Shown: one piece after another, positions 1 to 8,232 of the stretch
How the letters are laid out: each line of letters begins with the position of its first letter
Position numbering within the stretch: position 1 is the stretch's first letter
Assembly (NCBI RefSeq): GCF_012396185.1
Contig: NZ_JAAXOW010000001.1
Location: 310,001 to 374,000, forward strand
DNA: 64,000 bases
DNA from: Sanguibacter hominis ATCC BAA-789
GTDB lineage: Bacteria; Actinomycetota; Actinomycetes; Actinomycetales; Cellulomonadaceae
Reading direction: 5' to 3'
The notes under the pieces: generated by a model
The model's database searches: none
Told to the model about the DNA's origin: nothing
What the model saw: the letters and a program-made list of their open reading frames with translations, nothing else
Made by a program: the position numbers and the translations under genes

Positions 1-944
1 CCGCGAAGGACCAGGCCGCGTTCGTCGACGACGCGCTCGGCAGCCTCGCCCGGCAGCTCGACGACCTGCACGACCTCGAGGTCGTCGTCGTGGACGACGG
101 CTCGACCGACGGCACGGGCGAGCTCGTGGCGCAGCACGACGCGCGGCTGCCCGTGCTGCGGCTGCTGCGCAACGAGACGCCCGTGGGTCCGGCGTCGGCG
201 AGGAACCAGGGGCTCGCGGAGGTGCACGGGCGGTTCGTCGCGTTCCTCGACCCCGACGACTGGTTCGCGCCGCGTCACCTGCAGCACCTCGCGGACGCCC
301 TCGAGACGCTCGACGTCGACTTCGTGCGGACGGACCACGTCCGCCACGAGGGCGGGCGCCGGACGGTGCGGCGCGTCCCGGAGCACCGTCGCGGCACGCC
401 GCTCGACCCGCGCAGCGGCATCGGCCCTGCCGACCGCACGACGCCGGTCGACTACTGCTTCCCACCGTTCGGGCTCTACGACGCCCGGCTGCTCGAGGAC
501 GGTCTCCTCACGTTCCCGAGCGGTCGCTTCACGGCCGAGGACCGCCCGTGGATCTGGGACCTGCACCTGCACGCCCGGAGCTATGCCGTCGTCGACTCCG
601 TCGGGGCGTTCTACCGCCGCGGCGTACCGACGTCCCTCACGCAGGTGCGCGACCCGCGCCAGCTGGACTTCCTGCCGTGCTACGACCTGATCCTCGCCAT
701 GGTCCGCGAGGATCGTGCGCCCGAGACGCTGTGGTCGAAGGCCGTCCAGCAGCTGCTCGCGATCGCGTGCCACCACCTCGAGAGGTCGCCGGAGTCGTAC
801 CGGCCCGACCTCGTCGCGGGGATCGCGAGGACTCTCGCGAACGCCCCCGACGACGTCGTGCGGGCGGTCGTCGGGCGGCTCGACACGCGGCGGCGCGACC
901 TGCTCGCCGACGTCCCCGGACTCATGCTCAGGAGCGCCTCGTGA
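1..944 (+). CDS. Family 2 glycosyltransferase, 5' end outside the window
   Basis: The reading frame is open from base 3, so the true start lies upstream. The visible 313 residues begin inside the nucleotide-binding fold: VVVVDDGSTDGTG is the GT2 (GT-A) sugar-nucleotide motif, FLDPDDW supplies the acidic metal-binding cluster, and EDRPW looks like the later acceptor-side ED motif. The enzyme would transfer a sugar from a nucleotide donor, probably to a cell-surface polymer; donor and acceptor cannot be read from sequence. Its TGA overlaps the GTG of the next gene (GTGA), so it is the upstream member of a three-gene glycan operon. The family call is firm and the substrate unknown. Confidence 0.9.
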   Translation, partial: AKDQAAFVDDALGSLARQLDDLHDLEVVVVDDGSTDGTGELVAQHDARLPVLRLLRNETPVGPASARNQGLAEVHGRFVAFLDPDDWFAPRHLQHLADALETLDVDFVRTDHVRHEGGRRTVRRVPEHRRGTPLDPRSGIGPADRTTPVDYCFPPFGLYDARLLEDGLLTFPSGRFTAEDRPWIWDLHLHARSYAVVDSVGAFYRRGVPTSLTQVRDPRQLDFLPCYDLILAMVREDRAPETLWSKAVQQLLAIACHHLERSPESYRPDLVAGIARTLANAPDDVVRAVVGRLDTRRRDLLADVPGLMLRSAS

Positions 945-3229
945 TCCAGCTGTTCGTCGTGACCGACCCGTTCCAGGCCGTGGTGCTCGCGGCCGCGCTC
1001 GACTCGGGGACGCTCGACCCGGACGAGACCTCTGCGGGTGCGGCCGAGCGCGTCCTGGTCACGGCGTCGACGGCGGCCGTGCCCGAGGCCGCCCCTGCGC
1101 TCCCGGCGCACCCCGGGCTCGACGCCGTCGCACGCAGGTTCGACCGGGTCGTCGACCTCGACGCGGTCGTCGCACCGCTGCGCCCCGTGGACCTCGCCCC
1201 GCGCGATCTCGAGCTGCCGCTGTGGGAACGGCTGCTGCGCGACCGGTGGGCGCTCGGCGACGCCCCGCTCGAGCTGTTCGTCGAGCCGCCGTACGCGGGG
1301 ACCGGCCTGGCGCTCGCGCGCATCTTCGCGACGGCGAGGGTCTCGGTGCACGCCGGACGACTGCTCACGTACGGGCCTACCCGGCGACGTGTGCCAGCCG
1401 ACGTCGCCGCACGGCTCGGCGTGCTCGTGCACCCCGAGCTCGTCGCCGGCGTCCCGGCGCTGCTCCTCGGCGACCTCCAGGTGCCGACCGCCGCGGTGGG
1501 CACGGACGCGGTCCGCGCCGTGGTGGCCGAGGTCGCGGCCGCGGTCCCTGCGCCGCACGACCCGCGTCCCCGCCCGTTCGCCCTCGTGCTCGGCCCCGAC
1601 GGCGCGCACGCCGCAGACGACGACGCCGGGGCCGCGCGGACCGCCGCCCAGGCCGAGCTGCGAGCCTCGCTCGAGACGGTGCGCGCGCACGGCGTCCGCC
1701 ACGTCGTGCTGCGCCCCGGGGACGCGCGCGTCCCGACGGGCGCCGTGCTCGCCGTCGCCCGGGAGCTCGGGATGTCGATCGGGCTCGCCGACCGCGACGA
1801 GCTCGTGGAGGCCGTCGCCGTGCGCGAGCAGCCGGACCTGCTCGTCGGCTGCACGCCGACGCTCGTCACGACCGGCGCCCTGGTCGACGGCGCCACGGTC
1901 GCCGTCGGCGCCGCGGAACGCCTCGACGAGCTCGCGCCGTTCCAGACGAGCGCACGCATCCCCTGGACGATCCTGGACGCACTGCACTCGCCCGACGCCC
2001 CGGCCGCGCCGCTCCCGCACCTCGTCAAGACGGTCGCCCACTGCATGCAGCCCGGACGCACGCCCGACCTCCGGCCCGTCGCCGAGTCGTTCCTGGCGAG
2101 CCAGCCGCGCGAGGCGTGGCGGCGCTACGTGCGCGTGCTGCGCGCAGAGCGCGTCGGGCTCCTCGCCCCTCGCGTCCCCGCGCACCCGGAGGTGCGCGGG
2201 CTGGCCCTCGTCGAGTCGCCGCTGCAGCTGCTCGGCGCGTACGAGGCCTTCTGCCGCGGCCTCCTGGGGACGCGCTGCGACATCCTGGTACGTCCAGGAC
2301 CAGGGATGGCACGGACCGCGGACGCCCTGCGCACGGAGCTGCCGCCCGGCCTGAACCTCGCGCTGGCTGCGGGTGGCGACGGCACACCACGTCCTGACGT
2401 CGAGATCCTCGCGGTCGGCGACGCCCTCTCGGGGCAGATCCAGGCGCGGCTCGTGGCCCGCCGTCTCCCGCCCCGGGTCCTGCTGCTCGACGACGGCATC
2501 GCGAGCATCGCGGCCCTCGGAGTGATCGCCGACGGGCGCGGCCCGCTCGTGCGCGGGCACGTGCCTGCGCCCTTGCGGCGGAGGCTGCTCGGCCGCGCAG
2601 CGACGCGGACGCTCGCGCGCCTCGCCCGTGAGGGTCGGCTCGTGACTCTCACCGCGCTGCCTCTCCCTGACGGTCTCGAGGCCCGGCTGACGAGCGCCGG
2701 CATCGACGTGCAGCGGCACACGTTCGAGCACCTGCGCGGTCTCCGCGGCAGCTCCCCTGCCATGCCGCGGGAGCGGCTCGTGCTGCTCGGCTCGGCCCTG
2801 CCCGCCGACGGGCTCGTGGACGAGGCCGCGTACGTCGAGTGGGTCGCCGCGCAGGCCGCGTCGGAGCCTGTCCGTTACCTGCCCCACCGGCGGGAGACGC
2901 CCGAGGTGCTCGACCGGCTGCGCCGCCTGCCCGGGATCGTGGTCGACAGCGCGGGCCTGCCCGCCGAGCTCCTGCTGCGCGACCTGCGAGCTCCCCGCGC
3001 CGGTGACATCGGGCCTGCGCTGCGCGTGCGCTCGCTCCCGTCGACGGCGCTGCTGACGCTGCACCCCGTGCTGAGTCCCCGGGGCGTGCGCATCGAGCCG
3101 GTCGCGGTGCCGCCGCACTGGTGGACCTCCTCGGCGACGCCCGAGCTGCGTGCGCACCTCGAGCGTTCCGTGCCTGCGGTCGAGGACGGCGCCGCGGTGC
3201 GGGTCGTCGAGCGATCGGACCGCCGATGA
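941..3229 (+). CDS. Polysialyltransferase-like glycosyltransferase, 762 aa, apparently two-part
   Basis: GTG at 941 overlaps the previous stop as GTGA; the open frame extends further upstream, but only through the GT2 gene. The C-terminal half carries features of the alpha-2,8-polysialyltransferase-like group: ALVESPLQLLGAYEAF near residue 418, an acidic DDG (LLLDDGIAS) near 515, YLPHRRE near 649 and an LHP near 707. Bacterial sialyltransferases use a D/E-D/E-G and an HP motif. The protein starts with LFVVTDPFQAVVLAAAL, which resembles a worn copy of the SPLQLLNA motif, so the first 400 residues may be a second degenerate unit. No signal peptide or membrane segment is seen, so it is likely cytoplasmic. 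The sugar transferred is unknown, and sialic acid is only a possibility. Confidence 0.6.
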   Translation: MIQLFVVTDPFQAVVLAAALDSGTLDPDETSAGAAERVLVTASTAAVPEAAPALPAHPGLDAVARRFDRVVDLDAVVAPLRPVDLAPRDLELPLWERLLRDRWALGDAPLELFVEPPYAGTGLALARIFATARVSVHAGRLLTYGPTRRRVPADVAARLGVLVHPELVAGVPALLLGDLQVPTAAVGTDAVRAVVAEVAAAVPAPHDPRPRPFALVLGPDGAHAADDDAGAARTAAQAELRASLETVRAHGVRHVVLRPGDARVPTGAVLAVARELGMSIGLADRDELVEAVAVREQPDLLVGCTPTLVTTGALVDGATVAVGAAERLDELAPFQTSARIPWTILDALHSPDAPAAPLPHLVKTVAHCMQPGRTPDLRPVAESFLASQPREAWRRYVRVLRAERVGLLAPRVPAHPEVRGLALVESPLQLLGAYEAFCRGLLGTRCDILVRPGPGMARTADALRTELPPGLNLALAAGGDGTPRPDVEILAVGDALSGQIQARLVARRLPPRVLLLDDGIASIAALGVIADGRGPLVRGHVPAPLRRRLLGRAATRTLARLAREGRLVTLTALPLPDGLEARLTSAGIDVQRHTFEHLRGLRGSSPAMPRERLVLLGSALPADGLVDEAAYVEWVAAQAASEPVRYLPHRRETPEVLDRLRRLPGIVVDSAGLPAELLLRDLRAPRAGDIGPALRVRSLPSTALLTLHPVLSPRGVRIEPVAVPPHWWTSSATPELRAHLERSVPAVEDGAAVRVVERSDRR

Positions 3230-4512
3230 CCGCCACGACGACCGCGCCGGCGCCCGTGGCGGCGCGCGCAGCAACCCCGCCGATCCGTGTCGTGGCTGTC
3301 GCGGACTCGGACTCGTACCTCAAGTGGGGCGCCGCGACGCTCGACCGGCTCGGGCCTGACCACGAGACGACGCTGCTCGTCGTCCGTTCGCCGATCGCAC
3401 CCACGCCGAGCCAGGTGGGTGCGGCGACGGCGTCGACACGGTTCGCTGCTGCGCCGCCTCCGGTCCTCGGGGTCGCGGCGCTGCGGCGCACGCTCGCGCG
3501 CCTCGCACCTGACGTCCTGCTCGTCTCCGCCACCGGGCCCGTCGCGGAGCTCGTGTGCGAGATGGCCGCGCGCCTGCCGCAGCGGCCCGTCCTGGTCTCC
3601 GGCCTGCCGGGGATGGCGCTGCCCGCGACGCTCAAGGCGCTGCGCTTCCGGGCTCGCTGCGACGTGCTCGTGACGCACTCGCGGCGCGAGCGTCGCGAGT
3701 ATGCCGCCGTTGCTGAAGGGCTCGGTCTCAGCCCTGCGCTGGCGCTCGCGCGCCTGCCGTTCCTGCCGCCTGCACCTGGCACGGAGGGGGACGGCACGGA
3801 CCGGGCGATGCCCGAGGTGAGCCGCGTCGTGTTCGCCCCGCAGGCCAAGGTCCCTGCGGCCCGCAGCCAGCGCGAGCGGATCCTCGTCGCCCTCGACGAC
3901 CTTGCCCGCACCCGCCCCGACGTCGAGGTCGTCGTCAAGCTCCGTGCGGCGCCGGGCGAGCAGCAGACGCACGAGGAGCTCCTGCCCTTCGACGCGCTCT
4001 GGACGGACCTGGCCCGCGCCGGCCTCGTCACCGAGTCCCACGTGACCTTCGCGACGGGCCCGCTCAGCGACCAGCTGGTGCCGGGCAGCGCGCTCGTGAC
4101 CGTGTCGTCGACCGCGGTCCTGGAGTCGGTCGCGGCCGGCCTGCCGGCCCTCGTGATCGAGGACTTCGGTGTGAACGAGCGCATGCTCAACGCGGCGTTC
4201 GTCGGGTCGGGGTGCCTCGGCAGCCTCGACGACCTCGCGGCGGGCCGCTTCGGGCGGCTCACCGACGCGTGGGCGCAGGACAACTACCTCCACCCTGAGC
4301 CGGACGACCTCGCCGACGTCCTCGGCGGCCTCGTCGCGCGGCGCCGTGACGGGACCCTCCCTCCCACCGACGTGCGGATCGAGGTCGCTCGGCGTGGGCA
4401 CCGCAGGCGGCTGCTGCGAGCCGCGCTGCGCTCGACGCTGCCGCGCCAGGTGCTCGTCGTGGCGGGCGCCGTGCGGCACCCGGTGGCGTTCGTACGTCGT
4501 GGGTCGCGCTGA
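3226..4512 (+). CDS. Putative glycosyltransferase, DUF6716-like, 428 aa
   Basis: ATG at 3226 overlaps the preceding stop as ATGA, so translation is coupled. Near the N-terminus VVAVADSDSYLKWGAATLDRL matches what I recall of the actinobacterial DUF6716 putative glycosyltransferases, often found beside polysialyltransferase-like and nonulosonate genes. The C-terminal third has a GT-B style donor site: SSTAVLESVAAGLPALVIEDFGV, in which a Ser/Thr-rich loop is followed by a Glu and a Gly-Leu-Pro. No signal peptide is evident. It probably acts with the two upstream enzymes on one surface glycan. The last gene of the operon, it is followed by a short hairpin shared with the convergent VKOR gene. Family assignment is moderate; activity is inferred. 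Confidence 0.6.
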   Translation: MTATTTAPAPVAARAATPPIRVVAVADSDSYLKWGAATLDRLGPDHETTLLVVRSPIAPTPSQVGAATASTRFAAAPPPVLGVAALRRTLARLAPDVLLVSATGPVAELVCEMAARLPQRPVLVSGLPGMALPATLKALRFRARCDVLVTHSRRERREYAAVAEGLGLSPALALARLPFLPPAPGTEGDGTDRAMPEVSRVVFAPQAKVPAARSQRERILVALDDLARTRPDVEVVVKLRAAPGEQQTHEELLPFDALWTDLARAGLVTESHVTFATGPLSDQLVPGSALVTVSSTAVLESVAAGLPALVIEDFGVNERMLNAAFVGSGCLGSLDDLAAGRFGRLTDAWAQDNYLHPEPDDLADVLGGLVARRRDGTLPPTDVRIEVARRGHRRRLLRAALRSTLPRQVLVVAGAVRHPVAFVRRGSR

Positions 4513-4520
4513 CGCGCGAG

Positions 4521-4538
4521 CCTGCTCAGCCGAGCAGG
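4521..4538. terminator. Short hairpin between convergent glycosyltransferase and VKOR genes
   Basis: CCTGCTC (4521-4527), loop AGCC, GAGCAGG (4532-4538). It overlaps the VKOR stop codon and lies 8 nt past the plus-strand stop at 4512. There is no T-run. It could end transcription in both directions. Confidence 0.4.
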
Positions 4539-5227
4539 ACGGTCCCGTACTTGGACACGATGAGCGCGGCGATCGTCACGAGCACGCCGATCGTCACGAA
4601 CAGGTCGGCGTCGGACCGGACGAACGCGAGGGCCCGCTCCTGCATGCGCCGGGACAGGTACAGGTTGTCGTGCAGGATGTTGTGGTGCAGGAGCGTCATG
4701 AAGACGAGCGTGGTGCCGAGCGTGATGACGAGGCACCAGGGGCACAGGGCGCCGATGTCCCACATCGACTGCGTGAACAACCAGTACGCGAACACGAGAC
4801 CGACGAGGTAGATGGCCTGCGCGGTGAACATGAACCACCGCGGGAAGCGCACCCCGGCGAGGCCTGCCACAGCGATCGTGATGACGACCGGCTCGCACAT
4901 CATGCCGAGGAACGCGTTGGGGAAGCCGAGCAGCGAGGCCTGCCACGAGAGGGCGACGGTCCCGCAGCTGAGGACGGAGCTGATGTCGCACGCGAGCTGC
5001 TGGTCCGGGTTCGCGGCGAGGAGGATCGCGTCGTAGGACAGCGTGAAGGACGCGACGAGGCTCAGGCACGCGGAGAACAGCATCGTGGCGAAGATCCAGG
5101 TGCGGCTGTGCCGGAAGCCCGGCATCTGCGTGAAGGCGCGTGCGCGCGGCTCGCCACGCTCCCCGGCCGGCAGGGTGACGTCCACGTCGGCGTCTCCTGC
5201 TGGGCTGGTCGTGGTTGTTGCTGGCAT
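4526..5227 (-). CDS. Vitamin K epoxide reductase (VKOR) family membrane protein, 233 aa
   Basis: Bacterial VKOR passes electrons from disulfide-forming partner proteins to quinone, driving disulfide bond formation outside the membrane. Two cysteine pairs mark the family: CDISSVLSC (Cys80 and Cys88) and the active-site CPWC (Cys162 and Cys165). About five hydrophobic segments fit the four-helix fold plus an extra helix; a thioredoxin domain is not fused. I chose ATG 5227 because GGAGG lies 7 nt upstream; a GTG two codons earlier is too close to it. A GGGAC-N4-GTCCC palindrome lies about 60 nt upstream, between this gene and the divergent DUF885 gene, so redox- or oxygen-linked control is plausible. 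Confidence 0.88.
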   Translation of the reverse strand: MPATTTTSPAGDADVDVTLPAGERGEPRARAFTQMPGFRHSRTWIFATMLFSACLSLVASFTLSYDAILLAANPDQQLACDISSVLSCGTVALSWQASLLGFPNAFLGMMCEPVVITIAVAGLAGVRFPRWFMFTAQAIYLVGLVFAYWLFTQSMWDIGALCPWCLVITLGTTLVFMTLLHHNILHDNLYLSRRMQERALAFVRSDADLFVTIGVLVTIAALIVSKYGTVLLG

Positions 5228-5283
5228 GAGCACCCCTCCGAGAGTTCAGGTCTTATCGTCGCCGTGCCGGAACTGCGCCGCTC

Positions 5284-5297
5284 GGGACGAATGTCCC
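5284..5297. promoter_or_regulatory. DevR/DosR-like palindrome between VKOR and the DUF885 gene
   Basis: GGGACGAATGTCCC has perfect 5-nt arms (GGGAC/GTCCC) round 4 nt and fits the core of the DosR/DevR box. It sits in the divergent region, 57 nt from the VKOR start and 82 nt from the DUF885 start. Function is inferred from motif and position. Confidence 0.5.
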
Positions 5298-5366
5298 GGC
5301 GACTGCCGGTAATGGTCGGCGCCCGACGGGAGGCGTGACCGCACCGGTCCCACCAGTGTGCCGCAC

Positions 5367-5372
5367 TAGCCT
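5367..5372 (+). promoter_or_regulatory. -10 box (TAGCCT) of a leaderless promoter for the DUF885 gene
   Basis: TAGCCT is followed by 6 nt and then ATG 5379, so transcription would start at or next to the A of the start codon. No Shine-Dalgarno is present, which agrees with leaderless translation. Confidence 0.6.
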
Positions 5373-5378
5373 GGACGC

Positions 5379-7097
5379 ATGACCGCCACCCCTGCCGCCC
5401 GCCCAGCCAGTGATGTCGACCGCGTCGCGGAGGCGCACCTCGAGGCGGTGTGCCGGCTCGACCCGGTCGCCGCGACGTCGATGGGCGTCGCGGGGTACGA
5501 CGGCGAGGTCCCCGACCTGTCCCCCGCGGGCGTCGAGGCACGCGCGACCGCCGCGCGCGCGACGCTCGACGCGGTCGCCTCGCTGGACCCCGCGACGTTC
5601 GACGATGTCGACCGCGTGACGGTCGCCGCGCTCCGCGAGCGCCTCGGCCTCGAGGTCGAGCTCGCGGACGCGGGCGAGACCCTCGCACCCCTGAACGTGA
5701 TCGCCTCCCCGGTGCAGGACCTCCGCGACGTCCTCGACCTCATGCCGACCGGGACGGTCGAGGCGTGGGAGAACGTCGCGTCGCGCCTCGGCGGGCTGCC
5801 GACGGCGATCGACGGGTACGTCGAGAGCCTGCGGCTCGCGGCGTCGCGCGGCGAGGTCGCGGCGGTGCGCCAGGTCGCGGCGTGCGCGCAGCAGGCGCGC
5901 GAGCTCGCCGACCCGTCGTCGGGCTTCTTCGCGTCGTTCGTCTCGGGACCGGAGGTCGACGCCGTGCTCGACCCGTCGTCGTCGTGCGCGTTGCTGCGAC
6001 GTGAGCTCGAGAGTGCCGCGCAGGACGCCGCGGCGGCGTACGGCCGCCTTGCGGACGTGCTCGAGCAGGAGCTCGCCCCGCAGGCCCCGACGGTCGACGC
6101 CGTCGGCGAGGAGCGCTACTCGCTGTGGTCGCGCTACTTCCTCGGTGCGCGCGTGGACCTGCGCGAGACGTACGAGTGGGGGCTCGAGGAGCTGGCTCGT
6201 GTCGTCGCGGACCAGGAGCGCACGGCAGCGCGCGTCGCAGGCCCGGGCGCGTCTGTCGAGGACGCGGTCGCGAGGCTCGACGCCGACCCGGCGTACCGGC
6301 TCGACGGCACGCACGCGCTGCGTCGGTGGATGCAGGAGACGTCCGACGCCGCGATCGCGGCGCTCGACGGCGTCCACTTCGACATCCCCGAACCTGTCCG
6401 GACGCTCGAGTGCCGCATCGCGCCGACACAGACGGGCGGCATCTACTACACAGGCCCGAGCGACGACTTCAGCCGGCCGGGACGCATGTGGTGGTCGGTC
6501 CCCGCGTCGGTCACGTCGTTCAGCACGTGGCGCGAGCGCACGACCGTCTACCACGAGGGCGTCCCGGGTCATCACCTGCAGGTGGGCCAGGCGGTCTACG
6601 AGCGGGCGACGCTCAACTCGTGGCGCCGCCTCGCGTGCTGGACGTCGGGCCACGGCGAGGGCTGGGCGCTGTACGCCGAGCGCCTCATGCAGGACCTGGG
6701 CTTCCTCGACGACCCGGGCGACCTGCTCGGCATGCTCGACGGTCAGCGCATGCGCGCGGCGCGCGTGGTCCTCGACATCGGCGTGCACCTCGGCCTGCCG
6801 TGCCCCGAGCGCTGGGGCGGCGGCACGTGGGACGCCGCGAAGGCGTGGGAGTTCCTGCGTGCGAACGTCAACATGCCCGAGGACTTCGTGCGCTTCGAGC
6901 TCGACCGGTACCTCGGCTGGCCGGGGCAGGCGCCGTCGTACAAGGTGGGCCAGCGGCTGTGGGAGCAGGCGCGAGACGGCGCCCGCGCCGCCGCGACCAC
7001 GCGCGGCGAGGACTTCGACCTCAAGGCGTTCCACGCGCGTGCGCTGCGGATGGGGTCGGTCGGTCTGGACGTGCTGCGCGACGAGCTCGCGCGCTGA
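5379..7097 (+). CDS. DUF885 family protein, predicted zinc metallopeptidase-like, 572 aa
   Basis: The DUF885 signature is clear: YHEGVPGHHLQ near residue 390 (a HExxPGHH zinc-site pattern) and EGWALYAERL near 427 with the third acidic ligand candidate. Members resemble M32/M3-like peptidases but their substrates are mostly unknown. There is no signal peptide or membrane helix, so it is probably cytoplasmic. Length is typical for the family. It is transcribed alone from a leaderless promoter (TAGCCT at 5367) and followed by a 313-bp non-coding stretch. The family is certain; peptidase activity is inferred from the conserved metal motif. Confidence 0.85.
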   Translation: MTATPAARPASDVDRVAEAHLEAVCRLDPVAATSMGVAGYDGEVPDLSPAGVEARATAARATLDAVASLDPATFDDVDRVTVAALRERLGLEVELADAGETLAPLNVIASPVQDLRDVLDLMPTGTVEAWENVASRLGGLPTAIDGYVESLRLAASRGEVAAVRQVAACAQQARELADPSSGFFASFVSGPEVDAVLDPSSSCALLRRELESAAQDAAAAYGRLADVLEQELAPQAPTVDAVGEERYSLWSRYFLGARVDLRETYEWGLEELARVVADQERTAARVAGPGASVEDAVARLDADPAYRLDGTHALRRWMQETSDAAIAALDGVHFDIPEPVRTLECRIAPTQTGGIYYTGPSDDFSRPGRMWWSVPASVTSFSTWRERTTVYHEGVPGHHLQVGQAVYERATLNSWRRLACWTSGHGEGWALYAERLMQDLGFLDDPGDLLGMLDGQRMRAARVVLDIGVHLGLPCPERWGGGTWDAAKAWEFLRANVNMPEDFVRFELDRYLGWPGQAPSYKVGQRLWEQARDGARAAATTRGEDFDLKAFHARALRMGSVGLDVLRDELAR

Positions 7098-7177
7098 CGC
7101 GGGGGGGCGGGGGCGGCCACGCAGGTCGCCCCGTCCCCGCGTGTTGGAGGGCACTCGTGACGGGGCGACCGACGCAG

Positions 7178-7234
7178 AAGCGTGGGTGCACCCAGGCCCC
7201 GGAGGGGTACGTGAACCCGGGCACACCCACGCTT
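7178..7234. repeat. 11-bp perfect inverted repeat, possible terminator
   Basis: AAGCGTGGGTG (7178-7188) is repeated in inverse as CACCCACGCTT (7224-7234) around a 35-nt loop that can itself fold (ACCCAGG / ACCCGGG runs). It lies 81 nt after the DUF885 stop with no T-run. It may be a terminator or an operator. Confidence 0.35.
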
Positions 7235-7354
7235 GTCAGCGGGACGGCACCGTTACCGTCGGGAGGGGGGAAGCCGGGTGGCGGCAGGAGACGCCTCCAG
7301 GAGCTCCCCTCGATCTCCTCGTCCCATCATGGTTCGCGCAGCCTCGGCAACGTC

Positions 7355-7368
7355 GGGACCAATGTCCC
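7355..7368. promoter_or_regulatory. DevR/DosR-like palindrome upstream of maf
   Basis: GGGACCAATGTCCC has perfect GGGAC/GTCCC arms, the same arms as the site at 5284, with a near-identical centre (CAAT versus GAAT). It ends 30 nt before the maf -10 box. Confidence 0.45.
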
Positions 7369-7398
7369 CGGCCGAGAGTCTTTCGGGGCGCCCTCGGC

Positions 7399-7404
7399 TA
7401 ACCT
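7399..7404 (+). promoter_or_regulatory. -10 box (TAACCT) of a leaderless maf promoter
   Basis: TAACCT, then CGGGTC (6 nt), then ATG 7411, with no Shine-Dalgarno. Confidence 0.6.
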
Positions 7405-7410
7405 CGGGTC

Positions 7411-8064
7411 ATGCCTCGTCTCGTCCTCGCCTCGGCGTCCCCTGCCCGTTCCGCGACGCTCCGCTCGGCGGGAGTCGAGCCGCTCGTGCGGGTGTCGAGC
7501 GTCGACGAGGACGCGAGGCTCGCCGAGGCTGGTGAGCGGCTCGGCCCCCTCGAGCCCGCGGACGCGGTCCTCGTGCTCGCGCACGCGAAGGCGCTCGACG
7601 TCGCCGCGGCCTGGCAGGTCGCCGACGAGGACGACGACGACGTGCTCGTGATCGGCTGCGACTCGATGCTCGAGATCGACGGGGAGATCCTCGGCAAGCC
7701 GTACGACGCCGCGACCGCGACGGCCCGCTGGCAGCAGATGCGCGGCCGCTCCGCGACGCTGCACACGGGCCACTGGCTGATCGACCTGCGCGACACGGAC
7801 GACGACGGCACGGGGGCGACGATCGGCGCGACGAGCTCGACGGTCGTGCACTTCGCGGACGTGAGCGACCGCGAGATCGACGCCTACGTCGCGACGGGCG
7901 AGCCTCTGCACGTCGCGGGCGCGTTCACGATCGACGGTCTCGGCGGCCCGTTCGTCACGGGTGTCGAAGGGGACCACCACGGTGTCACCGGTCTCAGCCT
8001 GCCGCTCGTGCGCGAGCTCCTGGGCGAGGTCGACGTGACCTTCCCCGACCTCTGGAACCGCTGA
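7411..8064 (+). CDS. maf: Maf-family nucleotide pyrophosphatase, 217 aa
   Basis: Maf proteins hydrolyse non-canonical or modified nucleoside triphosphates to monophosphates, and some act on UTP/CTP/dTTP; the family is also linked to septum control. The N-terminal LVLASASPARSATLRSAG is the substrate loop (usually SxSPRR; here SPAR). GCDSMLEIDGEILGKP gives the catalytic acidic loop, and EPLHVAGAFTIDGLGGPFVTGVEGD with the following GVTGLSLPLV is the C-terminal signature. Length fits. Leaderless start at 7411. A 9-bp hairpin follows the stop at once, so it is a single-gene transcript. In many Actinobacteria maf lies next to acyl-CoA carboxylase genes, as here. Confidence 0.92.
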   Translation: MPRLVLASASPARSATLRSAGVEPLVRVSSVDEDARLAEAGERLGPLEPADAVLVLAHAKALDVAAAWQVADEDDDDVLVIGCDSMLEIDGEILGKPYDAATATARWQQMRGRSATLHTGHWLIDLRDTDDDGTGATIGATSSTVVHFADVSDREIDAYVATGEPLHVAGAFTIDGLGGPFVTGVEGDHHGVTGLSLPLVRELLGEVDVTFPDLWNR

Positions 8065-8091
8065 CCGCGTTGTGCGGCCGCGACAACGCGG
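8065..8091 (+). terminator. Hairpin directly after maf
   Basis: CCGCGTTGT (8065-8073), 9-nt loop, ACAACGCGG (8083-8091). The stem is perfect and starts at the base after the maf stop. There is no T-run, as is common in high-GC genomes. Confidence 0.55.
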
Positions 8092-8221
8092 CCGCCGCTC
8101 ACCCGGGATGCGCCGGCGAGCGTTGTAGGTTTCCTACCACCGCGGCCGGCCCCAGTTGGTCCCAGGTCCAGTGTTGTGGGCACGGGGCCGTGCCGCTGCC
8201 GACTAGGACCTTCATCCGCGT

Positions 8222-8227
8222 TACCGT
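8222..8227 (+). promoter_or_regulatory. -10 box (TACCGT) of a leaderless promoter for the carboxylase gene
   Basis: TACCGT, 5 nt, then GTG 8233. No Shine-Dalgarno is visible, which supports the GTG start and leaderless translation. Confidence 0.55.
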
Positions 8228-8232
8228 GAGCC

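Larger units (their letters stand above)
7098..7410. other. 313-bp intergenic region before maf
   Basis: No credible gene is seen here. It holds a G-run right after the DUF885 stop, an 11-bp inverted repeat (7178-7234), a DevR-like palindrome (7355-7368) and the maf -10 box (7399-7404), each listed separately. Confidence 0.6.

Noticed and set aside
680-3274. An 864-codon minus-strand frame opposite the polysialyltransferase-like gene
   Set aside because: Arg/Gly/His-rich shadow with no motif. The plus-strand genes are joined by GTGA/ATGA overlaps.
5231-5233. GTG start for VKOR two codons upstream
   Set aside because: It would be only about 1-3 nt from the GGAGG ribosome-binding site; the ATG at 5227 has the normal spacing.
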